A DNA stretch of 64,000 bases, from NCBI GenBank assembly GCA_964035545.1, contig OZ037772.1, positions 12,155,818-12,219,817 of the forward strand. Reading direction: 5' to 3'. Each line of letters opens with the position of its first letter. Positions within the stretch are counted from its first letter, which is position 1. The notes beneath the pieces were generated by a model. The model saw nothing but the letters and a program-made list of their open reading frames with translations. It was not told the origin of the DNA and ran no database searches. The position numbers and the translations under genes are program-made. Positions 50,109-63,100 of the stretch are shown one piece after another. This DNA is from Bugula neritina. Lineage: Eukaryota > Bryozoa > Gymnolaemata > Cheilostomatida > Bugulidae.

Positions 50109-51203
50109 AAACTTACATATATCTGTTCTTTTGAAGAACAAGACATTCGTTTAATATTTCTGCTAACTGCAGCTTTCCCAGAGTGACTACGAAAAAATAC
50201 AATAATATAGAAAGAATCTTGATTATATTCAAAAGCAAAGAAGAACATCTACACAGTTATTAAATATCCTTAGGTTTAAGAAAGAAAGAATTCTCAAATA
50301 CTCTGTCTTCATTCTTGCAAAATACATCATCTCAAATTTTGAATAAAATTTCAGCATTATTATAGCAAAATTATAGCTTGTGTTCATCTAATAGAAATTG
50401 CAATAAAACCCTCTTTATGCATTATTATAATATAAATATTATTATATTTGATTCCACCTGTTAGAGGTATGGGATTGCTTTCTTAGTTCAGGTGTTGGCA
50501 GCAATGTTTGTGCTGTAAATGAAGGAAGTTTAGTATCATTCATGTTGGCTTTATTAATTTTTTGATTTCTATAATACCACAAAGGGAAGTTTAATACTGT
50601 AAAGTGCAACTCACAGCTGATATAGCGAGTTCTGTGCAGTAAGTAAAGGCAAGTAAGAATATGTTGACTTGATTTTGGTGCAGGCCCGTTTATGTTACAT
50701 ATTACTGAATGGGTGTTTTTGACTACAATCGTCCTTAACTGAAAGCAGCAATAATGTGATATTCCACCTCAAGTTACCTTGTGTGAGATCACATTTCCAA
50801 GTGAAACTGCCACATATTATTTTACAAATACTTTGTTTGGTCCACAATAAATTGATGGTTTTTAGTTACATTATGTTTAATTACAGTGAAAAGTAATATT
50901 GGTAGACTCAGTGTCAATAAGACAGGGACAATGGGTCTCCCTAGACAACTAACGTTATATACTAAATCAATGGCAGAACAAGCTACCGTCAGACATGAGC
51001 AGTGGAACCATTGACATATGTTAAGAATCAAGCGGAATAGAAGTGTCACTTGCATAGGAACTTGTGGTTTTTCCGTCGATGTAATCCGTACGGATTCATT
51101 CACCTTCATGGTGACGCAGGGTATGTAGGCATCACGACATGTATCAAGAAGCCGTAATTGTTGGCTAAGTTCTATAATTTTGTTTTATGATTAAATTATG
51201 ACA

Positions 51204-51490
51204 GTACCAGCAGTGATATACACTGTCTGGACCGTAGGCCAAGAGAGCGTCTTGCGACACTAAGTACGATTCCACTAGATAACCTCAGCTGCATTAGTAA
51301 GTTGACTGAACAACTTAGTCTGATAATTACCTTTTATGCGACTAAAATAAGGTTCGCTAGTTGTATCGTGTAAATGTTACCGTGCGCTATTAACACACTC
51401 TGCCACAAACCTGGTAAATTGGCGACTAGTCAAATCGTAATAAATAGCAAAACGGTGTGTAACAATTTAAAAGCCCGTCATCTCAAGACT
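51204..51490 (+). repeat. Repeat family A, copy 4
   Basis: The most complete copy in this orientation: hairpin near the left end (cagcagtgatatacactg), acactaagtacgattccac, aagttgactgaacaactt, gtgcgctattaacacac and ggcgactagtcaaa. It gives the undisturbed target sequence for the transposon inserted in copy 5. Confidence 0.85.
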
Positions 51491-52262
51491 AAAACATTTT
51501 TTACGTAATATTAATAACAACTTTAATATTTAATTTATATTAACAAATAAATAAACACAAATACTTTTATGAGTTGCATACCTCATAAAACCTTTTAGCA
51601 AAACGTTGTTCAAATTGAAACACATGGGGAGACAAACCCATTTTCTTCAACTTTTGGTCAGTCGATTTTAAAAATGTTTCTCAGTGTTCGAACACACCAT
51701 GTTACATTGACAGCAATATTTTAACAACTGTTTGCTTTTAGAAGATTTAACTCTTGTGTTTTTTATTAATTCTAAAATCACCAGTTGAATATATTCTGTG
51801 GCAAATGTATAAAATTGTGCCAAGAAATAATGAATAACAAGCTTACAAGTTACACAACAGTAGTGAGATTAAAGTTCATAGCTTCAATTAGACACATTAG
51901 TGCTAGTTTTTAGACAATGTCATTAGCATTACTAAATTTACTTACAACCCTGTTACCTTTTTATAATTCAAAAACTAGTCTCCAAGATTGAGAATTTAGA
52001 CTATTATCACATGACCTGTTTTCACATATCAAATGAAATCATATTTCAATCTGAATAGTTCTTAACTAGTTGATCTACTTGCACATCCTCAAGTGTAACG
52101 CATATAATATTAGAAATGTAGAGGAGACAATTATTATCAATGTAATTAAAATTATAAACGTACCAGCTGGCTATATATTATATATTATCTGCCAAAGAAT
52201 AGCAAAATGGTGTGTAACAACTATAATAGTTCCTTCTCCACTATTTTAATAGTTTTCTTTGT

Positions 52263-52755
52263 ATTATAACAGTACCAGCAGTGATATACACTGTCTGGAC
52301 CGTAGGCCAAGGGCGCGTCTTGCGACACTAAGCCTAGGGCCACACGGTGCGTATTTTCGCATGCGAAAATTGAAATCACAAGTAGCAAAGGTGTCCACTG
52401 TGCGCGTTGAGAAAACATTCGCACTTGTCGCTCTGCATTTTCAACGCAAGTGCGAATCGTCTTTGTCGTCGTCACCTAATTGGCTGGTAGTTATTCAGCG
52501 AGCCCAATTTCTTTATTTAGTGCTATATTCCAGTAAATTGCGTTTTATTGAAAGCGAGTGCGATTTAAAAATGAAAGCTTTATTTATCACGCATCACTGA
52601 CGCTACAGTGGACACCTTTGCTACTTGTGATTTTAATTTTCGCATGCGAAAATACGCACAGTGTGGCCCTAGGCTAAGTACGATTCTACTAGATAACCTC
52701 AGCTGCATTATTAAGTTGACTGAACAACTTAGTCTGATATTTACCTTTTATGCAA
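52263..52755 (+). repeat. Repeat family A, copy 5, split by a MITE
   Basis: The left part (52263-52331) and right part (52675-52755) together match 51204-51340. They are interrupted by a 343-bp inverted-repeat element. The copy ends early at about 52755. Confidence 0.85.
52332..52674. mobile_element. 343-bp MITE with TAA target duplication (PIF/Harbinger-like)
   Basis: Perfect terminal repeat GCCTAGGGCCACAC, extended to roughly 75 bases of imperfect inverted repeat (including attttcgcatgcgaaaat and gtggacacctttgctact). Comparison with the empty site at 51204-51490 shows TAA duplicated on each side. CTAAG is an equally possible reading because the end GCCTAGG is partly palindromic. No transposase. 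A TWA duplication is typical of PIF/Harbinger elements. Confidence 0.85.
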
Positions 52756-53081
52756 TTGTGCAGAGAGGAGCAGTCCAGTGTATAAATAACTAGCTATAGT
52801 ATGCAAGTCACTGCAAAGTTTATTTCAAGTAGTAAACTAGAGAGCCTAATGCCATATTCTGGAATAAAAACCTGCGCCTTAAATTTTCACAAAGTAGGCG
52901 TACATATACCGTAGAAATAAGACATAATGTTATTATGTAGAGTAAAAATATCATGTAGATATTACAAGATCAGTATTCATTCACACATATACAAACACAA
53001 GTTGTCTAGGAAGGTGAGAGATTTGTCCAAGACTGAAGTTTTGCATTTGAAGTACACCAACATGATTACTAGAAATATAAC

Positions 53082-53087
53082 TTTATT
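53082..53087 (-). other. Candidate poly(A) signal, Vav gene
   Basis: AATAAA on the minus strand about 670 bases after the Vav stop codon. Another lies near 52816. Confidence 0.45.
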
Positions 53088-53752
53088 AAATAGAATAAAA
53101 ATAATATAATTTATAAACAGATGTCAAGCGATCACGTCTGCAAAATAAGGTTTTAATTACGAAATTGTTTACCATGCAAATGGCCTAGACTAAAGCCGAG
53201 ACCCACTATATGATGACAAGTGCACAATCATTGATGTCATCAGTGCAAAGCGTAGAAAATATAAAAAAGATACAAGTTGAAATGATATGACACTTCAAAA
53301 AATAAGAAACAATAATCAAGAAATGGATATGATATCAACCTGCATAACACATTTAACAAAAATGCACTTTGCAAAACGTGATATCGTATTAAATAGTAAA
53401 ATCTAAAGCATCGAGCAAACCATCATGATATCAGTCATAAAAAGCACAAACATTGCTGGCATAACAAAACGCCACATAGAAACTCATAGGTTTTTAAGAA
53501 AAGTACAACACTTCTGATGACATCAGACATACCCTGTAATAGTACACCAGTATTTATGACATCACGAAAACCACACAAGTAAAGCATTTGCTAACCACAT
53601 AGCTACTGTAGCTATTTACAAAACGCAAAGGATATTCAACTACAAAACGTAAACTGAATATTGCTGAAAGAAATTTCAGATATGAAGTGTTGCATGTTAG
53701 TGATATGGTGAAATGTGTTCCGGTGATGTAGAGAGGATGTGATGTCACGCAG

Positions 53753-56700
53753 CTAGTGACCGTCATCCTCGATCTCTTCCACATACGCCAACGGGAAGTA
53801 CCCCACCTACAGTACACAACAAACGTAGAGCACCAAAGCTATACATAGAGAACCAAGGCTAAAACCGACACCAGAGGAATCTCATCACGGAGACAGCTGG
53901 CCAACCACCAACTTACCCGGCCCAGCTCCTGATTATGAATGACGGCTCCTTTCCACCAACCTCTGTCACCACCAGCCTTGCTAATGATTGCCACTACGTC
54001 ACCAGATGTTAGGTTGATCTGATTGGTCTCCGTGGACGAGTAGTCATATGATACCAGCGCCTTGCCGACTATTGGGGGAATTGGGGTGGACCTTCTCACT
54101 GCTACAAACACATCTAAAGGTGTCACAATGCAACATCTAAAGGTGTCACATCACAACATCTGAAGGTGTCACATCACAACATCTGAAGGTGTCACATCAC
54201 AACATCTGAAGGTGTCACATCACAACATCTGAAGGTGTCCGAGATTCAGCAAGAAGGAAATCTAATTTTTACCCCAGGGCGAGAGAGGATAACTTACAGA
54301 CAGTTCTTATATAGTGTAATACAGAGTTACAATAATAAGCAGCATTAGCAGCATCATATTTGCATCAGCCAATAGCAAGCAGCAATTAGCAGTACACTAC
54401 ACATTATTGCTGTGTTGAAAGCCAGAAAAGCGGAGCTGGAAAATGCAGACTTCATAACAGACCAAATGGAGCCTGATGAGAGCATAGAGGGGGTGGGGCT
54501 GCGGAGAGCATAGAGGGGGTGGGGCTGCGGAGAGCATAGAGGGGGCGAGGCTGATGAGAGCATAGAGAGGGGGGGGGGGCTGTTGAGAGCAAAAAGGGAA
54601 GGGGCTGTGGTGAAAATGAGATACAAGAGAATAGAGGAATTTCAACATTGAAAATTAGTTTCCAAAATATTGGACCAAGTGTATGGATAAGCTGAGAGTG
54701 ATGTAAGAGGAAGTGGCCCACCCACCTACCAACAGAAGGATAAACAGGAAATACCACAGACAGGAAGTGCCCCACCCACTAGACTCAGATTACACCAGAT
54801 AAGTGAATCACAAGGATGGGGAGTTGCACCCATTCACCAACTGCAGACGGACATGTAGAGCTGACTTACACGGCCTTGGAGTCAACGCTGTCGAACCAAG
54901 AAGAGACGGAGAAGATCCAGCTCGAAGGCGAGGAGCTGCAATCATTTATACAACATGACAGAGCACCTGTACAACATGACAGAGCACCTGTACAGCATGA
55001 CAGAGCACCTGTACAGCATGACAGAGCACCTGTACAGCATGACAGAGCACCTGTACAACATGACAGAGCACCTGTACAACATGAAAGAGCACCTGTAGGA
55101 TATGGTAACTTACCTATGCGATATTTCTCACCTTTCTCCAGCATGTTCTGATAAGGTGGCGGCTTATTTATACAATATGGTGGCGTACATATACAGTATG
55201 GTAATATATATGATAGTTATATAGTGTATACATTGTATGGTGGTGAGAAATTGTCCAGTAATGATGGAATCAAGTTCACACAACACATTCACTATGATTA
55301 TAGGAAGACAATACTAACAGCAGGATATAGGGCATTGCTGGAAGGACATGACATGTCAGAGCAGGTAGTTGAGGGAGAATGACACACCAACAGGTATATA
55401 CATGCTAATAGCCGACACCAATAGAGTTATCCCCCTTACACCATATAATAGAGGACTAACAGATGCTGCGAGTAGAAAGCGTTTCAGACTAAGAAGAATA
55501 TCTTACTCCTTGCTACACAAGAGACGGTTACAGAGCACCTGCTACATAGCAGACGGTTACAGAGCACCTGCTACATAGCAGACGGTTACAGAGCACCTGC
55601 TACATAGCAGACTATCCACTGAGTACATGCAGACAGGATGGACATACAGACAGACACACAGGGTGGACATACAGACAGACACTTACATGGGCGTCTCATC
55701 TCCGTTTGAGATGAGAACTCAAAAGAGTTACTATGGGAGACATGTGAGAAACGAGACACACTGTCTACAGAAAACATGAGCAGAATAAAATTAAAACCAC
55801 AGTGTTGTTAGCCTGCAGTTGATTGGTTCGTTCTCTGCCAGCAGACCAATCAGCTGCAGAAACATTAAATGGCAGTCAGTTGTTCATGCAGGAAAAGTAA
55901 CTGAGAAAAAAAAAGCAATTATGTATGTTAGCACCACACAACACTGCATATAACTCAACTATACTATATATAACTCAGTTATACTATATATAACTCAGTT
56001 ATACTATATATAACTCAACTATACTATATATAACTCAACTATACTATATATAACTCAACTATACTATATATAACTCAACTATACTATATATAACTCAGCT
56101 AATAATTACTATACATAAGATATGAAAAAGAAAATATCTACGTAGTGGATAAAGAGCGGCAAATAGAGTAGAATATGGTGAACTTACTTCTGCGATTGAA
56201 TGGAATAAGTAGAGGAGTTGTGAGTTCCGGAAAACTGTCCTGCAGTGTGTGCGTCTCGTAATACTGTATCAGCATCTACCAGCATGAGAGACAGGTGTCA
56301 GCAGGTGTCTGAGAGACAGGTGTCAGCAAGTGTATGAGACAAGTGTCAACTGGTATATGAGAGACAGATGTTAGGAGGTGTATGAGAGACAGGTGTCAGC
56401 AGGTGTATGAGACAAGTGTTCGGAGGTGTCTGAGAGACAGGTGTCAGCAAGTGTATGGGAGACAGGTGTCAGCAGGTGTATGAGAGACATGTGTCAGCAG
56501 GTGCACAGTAATTCATATATCATCAAAAGTTGCCAGTGAACTAGTAATGCAGAGAAAATAATGAAAAACAAACCTGTATGGATTCAAAGTTTTTATAGTC
56601 TGCTATTGAGTAGATGTCGTTAGGTGATTTGGTTATTTTTATATGTTTGGCTGTTCCTTGATATCTAAAGGCAGAAACTGAACACATGTAAGTAGAAATG

Positions 56701-59700
56701 AAAGGAAGGCAACAATTCAGAGGGATATAGTTATCCTGTCTCAGCACAAGTGATGTGATATTGTTGGTGCTGAACTGACGACCAACAAGAACTGAAATTA
56801 AATAATAAATAAACTAGAATTGTCAACAGCACAGCTCACACAGAAAGGTAAAATGTAGTCTCTTTGCGGTGTCAGACTGGCTGCACCCTCCCCCATAGTG
56901 TTGCCAGAAAAACGGAAAGGTCAAAAATCAACTTACGCGATGCCTATAGCATAAGTTCCAGGATTATCTTTGCTTTCCCGCACCAGGAACACCCCGTCCT
57001 CCTGAGCGCTGAGTTTCTGTGAGGCTTCTGTTTTGTTGTACGTACCAATATACCTGCAGTCATAGCAACAGCTACCATGACAACAGTTACCGTGGGGACA
57101 GTTACGTCAACAACATGGTTGCCATAGCAGCAGGAGTTTGGTAATAAGATACATTCACATTTGGCAACAGCAATTGAATGCTGAGAGACCTAAAGTACTC
57201 AGCCCGAAGTGTGCGATGAATAACGTACCAGGGATAGTCGCTTAGTCTGGGACTGTTCACATAGAGCGGGCTGCCGTGGTGACTCTAAAACAGGAGGTAC
57301 ACAGGCTAAAGTGATGTGGGCTGTACTGTGAAGACGTGTTCAGATAGTAGATACTAAAGTGATGTGGGCTGTACTGTGACGACATGTTTAGATAGATATT
57401 AAAGTGATGTGGGCTGTACTGTGAGGACGTGTTTAGATAGTAGATACTAAAGCTACTCACCGAGAGGGAGCTGGAATTTCTGGATACAGTGCTAGGCTTG
57501 CTGAAGCCATTAAGCATGGACTGCAATAAAAGATAGCTTTAATACTGCATGGTCACACTACACGCATTGCCATACATCATTTAGGTGGTCATAGCTTTAC
57601 TACTGAATGGTTATAAACAGTATATAAGTTGACTACTGAACGGTAACAAAACAGCATATAAGGTCACTACTGAGTGGTAACACGCTTACCCCCTGTCTAG
57701 CCAGTTTCTCGACGTATGTTGCGGGGAAGTAACCATGATGACCCCCGCGTGACCCCATCCACCAGTCCTGGTCATCTGTGTTCTCCACCTCCAGCGTGTC
57801 ATCTGCAAACCAGAGCAGGCAAGAGATCACATCTGGTGACACTCACACACTTACCCTGTGAAAACTTGAAACTCGCACAATTACCCTGTGAAAACTCGAG
57901 ACTCGCACACTTACCCTGTGAGAACTTCAGACTAGGCCGACCAAGGGGTGGAGGAGGCAACCCCTGATATGCATATTTAGCTTTGTACCGGATGCCGTGT
58001 ATCGAATGTGCCCCCTGACGCCTCGAACCACTTGACGCTACAAAGCAGACGGAAAACAAAGAAATTATACACATTCGAGTGGATATTATCAGTATTAGGG
58101 AAATGTGGGAGTAACAATTACTATAAGTTTTAAACCCGAGTTCCATTCAAGGCAAGCGTAGCTGTCCGTAGCGGACCACTAGTGACAGGAAGTTGAGTTC
58201 CTTAGCCTTCAACAAAGCGAAATTTTACAAACTCATGTGAGAATTTGTTACAGCAACACACGATTGGATTGACAACAGCACATGAGTTTATATATCTCTT
58301 CAAGAGAGAAGATAACTCTTGTGTGCATATAATTAGTATATGAATGGTAGAACTTTCAAGTTAGGCAGATGATTATCAGTTATCAAAGCAGTGTGAGATG
58401 AGTAAGCAGGCGTTAGCATAGCCCTCTATTCAAGCCGCTGCAGAAGTTCATCATGCAGAATAATCATGTGAGTGAGTCAGAGAAAGTTAGAGAGACTGAG
58501 TGAGTGGGTGAGAGTCAGAGTGAGTTAGAGAGACTGAGTTAGAAAGAGTTAGTGAGTGTGTGAGTTATAAAGAGTGAGTGAGTGTGAGAGTCAGACTGAG
58601 TTAAAGAGACTGAGTTAGAAAGAGTTAGTGAGTGTGTGAGTTAGAAAGAGTGAGTGAGTGTGTGTGGGAGTCGGAGTGAGTTAGTTAGAGTGAGTGTGTG
58701 AGAGAGTGAATTAGAAAGTAAGGAGTTAAAGAGAGTCATTTAGTGAGTTAGTAGGCGAGTGACTGAGAGAGATTAGAAGATGCAAGAGATGGCGAGACGT
58801 CATTCAGATGAGTAAATCATTCAGAGAGAGAGGATAACTTACATAGACGAGCACTTCGTGTTGAGGAGAGGTTGGGTCTGGCTAGAGAGCAGAATGGCAA
58901 CAGACATTAACATTCGTATATCTATACATCTTATACCTATACATCTTATACCTATACATCTTATACCTATACATCTTATACCTATATCTATGTACCTATA
59001 TCTATATACCTATATCTATGTATCTATACATCTTATACCTATATCTATATTCTATATACCTATACATCTTATACCTATATCTATATATCTATACATCTTA
59101 TACCTATACATCTTATACCTATACATCTTATACCTATATCTATATACCTATACATCTTATACCTATATCTATATACCTATACATCTTATACCTATATCTA
59201 TATATCTATACATCTTATACCTATACATCTTATACCTATACATCTTATACCTATATCTATATACCTATACATCTTATACCTATATCTATATACCTATACA
59301 TCTTATACCTATATGTATATATCTATACATCTTATACCTATATCTATATACCTATATCTATATACCTATATCTATGTATCTATACATCTTATACCTATAT
59401 CTATGTACCTATACATCTTATACCTATATCTATATATCTATACACCTTATACCTATATTCTATAAACAGAAAATGATTTAAAAAAAGGAAAATTGGGAGG
59501 GTTTAGCACTTTATTTAGACAAGCTTTGAAATTACTGAGGTCAAGGCCAAATCTCACCTTTATTGTCGACTAATTTCTTTATACAATGTTTGTGGGCTTT
59601 TGCTTTCTTATCTGCAAAATAAATTTTAGAAAGGTGAAGATAATCTCATACAAGTATATGAACACAGACTACAAACAGGTGGAGATGACTACTTATTGTA

Positions 59701-60092
59701 TAAACTTGATATAATAGGGAGAATTCAGGGAAGTGAAGGTCATTTAGTCAACTGACTCGAACACTTTTACTGACCATATAAGGTGTGACAGTTTGTCTGA
59801 GCTGACATGGGCCAATCACACGTTATATAACATGCAATTAACCAATCAGAGAGCAAGCAACACTGTCTTTAGACACTCACTTGAGCATAGGTAGCCTTGG
59901 TAGAAACAGCCTGCTAGTAGCTTCTCACAGGCATCACACTCGGTAGGCTGAGTAAAAGTGTGCATAATAAAGTCATAGCCGTTGTCTTTAGAGAACTCGG
60001 GGGTGTAGTTGTCCCTGCAAACAGCGAAAAAGAGAAAGTAGGCTAAGCTTTAGGGCCATCAGTCTAATGCATTTCACCAATGTTACTGGCTA

Positions 60093-60132
<40 letters not shown>

Positions 60133-63100
60133 GCTAGTACTACTACTACTACTGCTACTGCTACTACTACTACTACTACTACTGCTACTACTGCTACTAC
60201 TGCTGCTACTACTACTACTACTACTAGTAGTACTACTAGTACTGCTACAACTATTACTAGTGCTACCACAATTACTAGTGATTCACTTACATGGCCATGT
60301 TGATAGAGTCTATCCATTTTTTCTTGATTTCTTCGTTTTTACTGAAGAAAGTTATTGCAGTCTTATTCTCTTTTTCAACGAGCATAAATGAGTGTCTCCA
60401 TTGCTAACAACACACAGCAGCAGCTATTAAAGGCAAGGTAACATAACTCCCAATACAAATAGTGTAAAATATATCAGTTCAATATTGACATATAAAAGTC
60501 AGACAGGCATTTCTACTCCTACAACAACACAATCAGCGTAGACGAGGACTGTTAGCTGCTAACTATGTTCACATGGTGAATGTTAGGATAGAAAGAAGCA
60601 TGCTTAGCTCACAGGCTACTGGTACACAGGCTACACGGTACGCTGTTAGTATGACAATGTATATGCTCACTAGACACGCCCACTAGAGCTTAGACACGCC
60701 CATTTCAAGATGCCTTACGACTACTTGGACATTCATTCACACACATGCCCACACATAACGCCCACAGTGGCCACGCCCACAAATGATGCACACAATAGTC
60801 ACGCCCACAGAGACCACACCCACAGTAGTCACGCCTACAGAGACCCCACCCACAGTTGCCACGCCCACTTCACGCTGCCACCACACTAGATAGAGTTACT
60901 ATATAAGAATCGAGGGGCAGCAAATGCTCTCTTGAATACAAATCAACAAAATCTAATAAATCTGTGTTAAAGCGCAGATAATAAATTGGGAGGCATTAGC
61001 TGTTGGCAGAAGCTGCAATATTATTGGGTTACTGTAGATGAGAGGACCAATAAGATAGTAGAACACAACACGGACATACGAGCAGGTGTATGAATTTAGT
61101 AAACATTACATGATATCTACTGCATATCTGGACTTGCCTGAAACAGTGTAAACAGAACACAGCACTGAGTACGTAGTAGTATGTAGAGACATGATACTTT
61201 GCTCAAACCCAGCAGATCGCTGACCTATTTACTACTCGCTGACCTAGTTATTTCGTGCTGACCTAGTTACTCCTTGCTGACCTATTTACTACTCGCTGAC
61301 CTATTTATTTCATGTTGACCTAGTTACTACTTGCTGACCTATTTACTTACACCAGGTTTTCGACTAAAAAAAAATGAAGATATTTTCAATTTTGAACCAT
61401 AGGCTCTTTGCTAACTCGGTTGGTAAACTTGCCACAAGAACCTGGATCTCCGCTTTTTTAGTAACTAATGACTGCCTGCACTCTAGCTTCTATTCTATTG
61501 AGTTGTGTTCACCACAAACTGAGAGACAGTAGGAGCATATGAAAACTTTAATTTGAAATTAATGTGAGAGGCCGGCTGGGTTTGAGCTAACAACAGACTA
61601 TATACAATCTAATAGGTTGATGAGACCGTTACCTTAGCTGCAGTGGCATGAAGCTGAAAAGTGAGACACGACACACTACGGTTTCTGTAAGGTCAAGATG
61701 CCACAGTGTCACAGTGCTGAATAGGTGGATATAAAATAGCATGCTTACCAATACCTTTATGGGTCCCCCGGGCACGTCCTCTAACTTGTAGTTGTGGAGA
61801 ACTAAGGCGTTTTTGTATGAGTAAGTTTCACCCTGAAATCACACAAAATAATAGACTTGTGGCTAAACATCTTGTAAACCAATGCATCTCAACATGCAAT
61901 ACATCCAGTCTAAATGGTTTAGCTGCACAAGGGGGCGAGTGACACACCGACATCTAGCACTCCACTGTAATATACAGCATGCTGTTTAGTCCACAGTCTA
62001 ACCTAGATTATTCTCAGCCCACTACCAGTCAGTAAACTGGGGGGACAACTTCTGCTATATATTCTGTGAGAACTAGACTCATGCTCGGACCACAGACTAT
62101 CCTCTGAGGGTCAACACTAACATGCTCAGAACTCGAGAAGGAATTCTCACAAACATTTCTAATAAAAGGATTACCAGTTTAAGTTAACAAGTGTGTGTCA
62201 CGTACAGGAAATGCCTCTGGAATCTCGACAAAAGGAAAAATCCGTTCGTCAATCTGCATGTTGTTTGAAAAACCATTCTATTCTTGAAAGTGGTATGGGA
62301 AGTTATTCATCATCCATGTAAAACAACTGACGATCACAACGAGAGGAGATAACCCTTAACTCGATGCACTAAATTTCTATCGCAACTTGTAATATTAAGT
62401 TATGAGACAAAAACATTAAACAAGCAAATGATAGAGTTGAGCTGTCACCTGAACTACTGCTAACACTGAGCTAACACCATGCATACTAAACACAACACAG
62501 AGTACAATACTGCAGGCATACCAAACAACACAGCGCTACAATATCAAGATGGATGAATAGGATGTGAAGAGCACAATGAGCTAACCAATGAGAGGCGATG
62601 ACACTACCAAATGGCGAATCAGTTTATGTTTGACAATGCCGAGAACGCCGTTGCTAATTTGGCCATTGTTTTGTAACTAATTATAATAAGATGATAGATG
62701 GTACAGAGTCTGTTGTCTCGGCTGTCTTTCTGACCCTCAAAAGGTTATAGAGAGAGGAGACTGTGACTGGCTAAAGGTGAAGGTCAAACAGCCGACTAAT
62801 CATAGTTTAAGATAGTGACAAGGATTGAGTGACGCCCATAGTGGATGAGAAAATGAGAGAAATTAGGAGATCATGCATTGCAGAGAGGAGCGAAACAGGA
62901 AGTGGTGAAATGTTCAAGGTCGTGTTGAAAGCCAGGCATACAAATGCTAACTACACGCGATAAGTGGCTGAGTCTTACCCACAATAGGAAGTCCATGATC
63001 TAACACACACATAAATAATCTTAGCAGGGACAACCTACCTATTCTAAACTAGGATGAAATGGCTTTATAAACCATTTTATAGGGAAATTCAAGTTGAATT

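Noticed and set aside
54816-55151. ORFs with DRAPVQH repeats (plus) and TGALSCC repeats (minus)
   Set aside because: 21-bp array inside the 2-kb Vav intron; phase between flanking Vav exons is already complete without them.
58858-59481. 207-residue ORF of ILYLYI/YTSYTY repeats
   Set aside because: It runs through a tandem satellite in a Vav intron, antisense to the gene, with no splice or codon support.
61400-61445. tRNA-like A box (gctaactcggttggtaaac)
   Set aside because: No B box at the right distance and no cloverleaf; not called as a tRNA or SINE.
62206-62253. 48-base possible exon in the Vav PH intron (IDERIFPFVEIPEAFP)
   Set aside because: It has AG and GT borders and is frame-neutral, but the PH domain aligns directly from LMCKSR (63984-64000) to GETYSYKN (61832), so it would insert 16 residues into a conserved strand. 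It could at most be an alternative exon.
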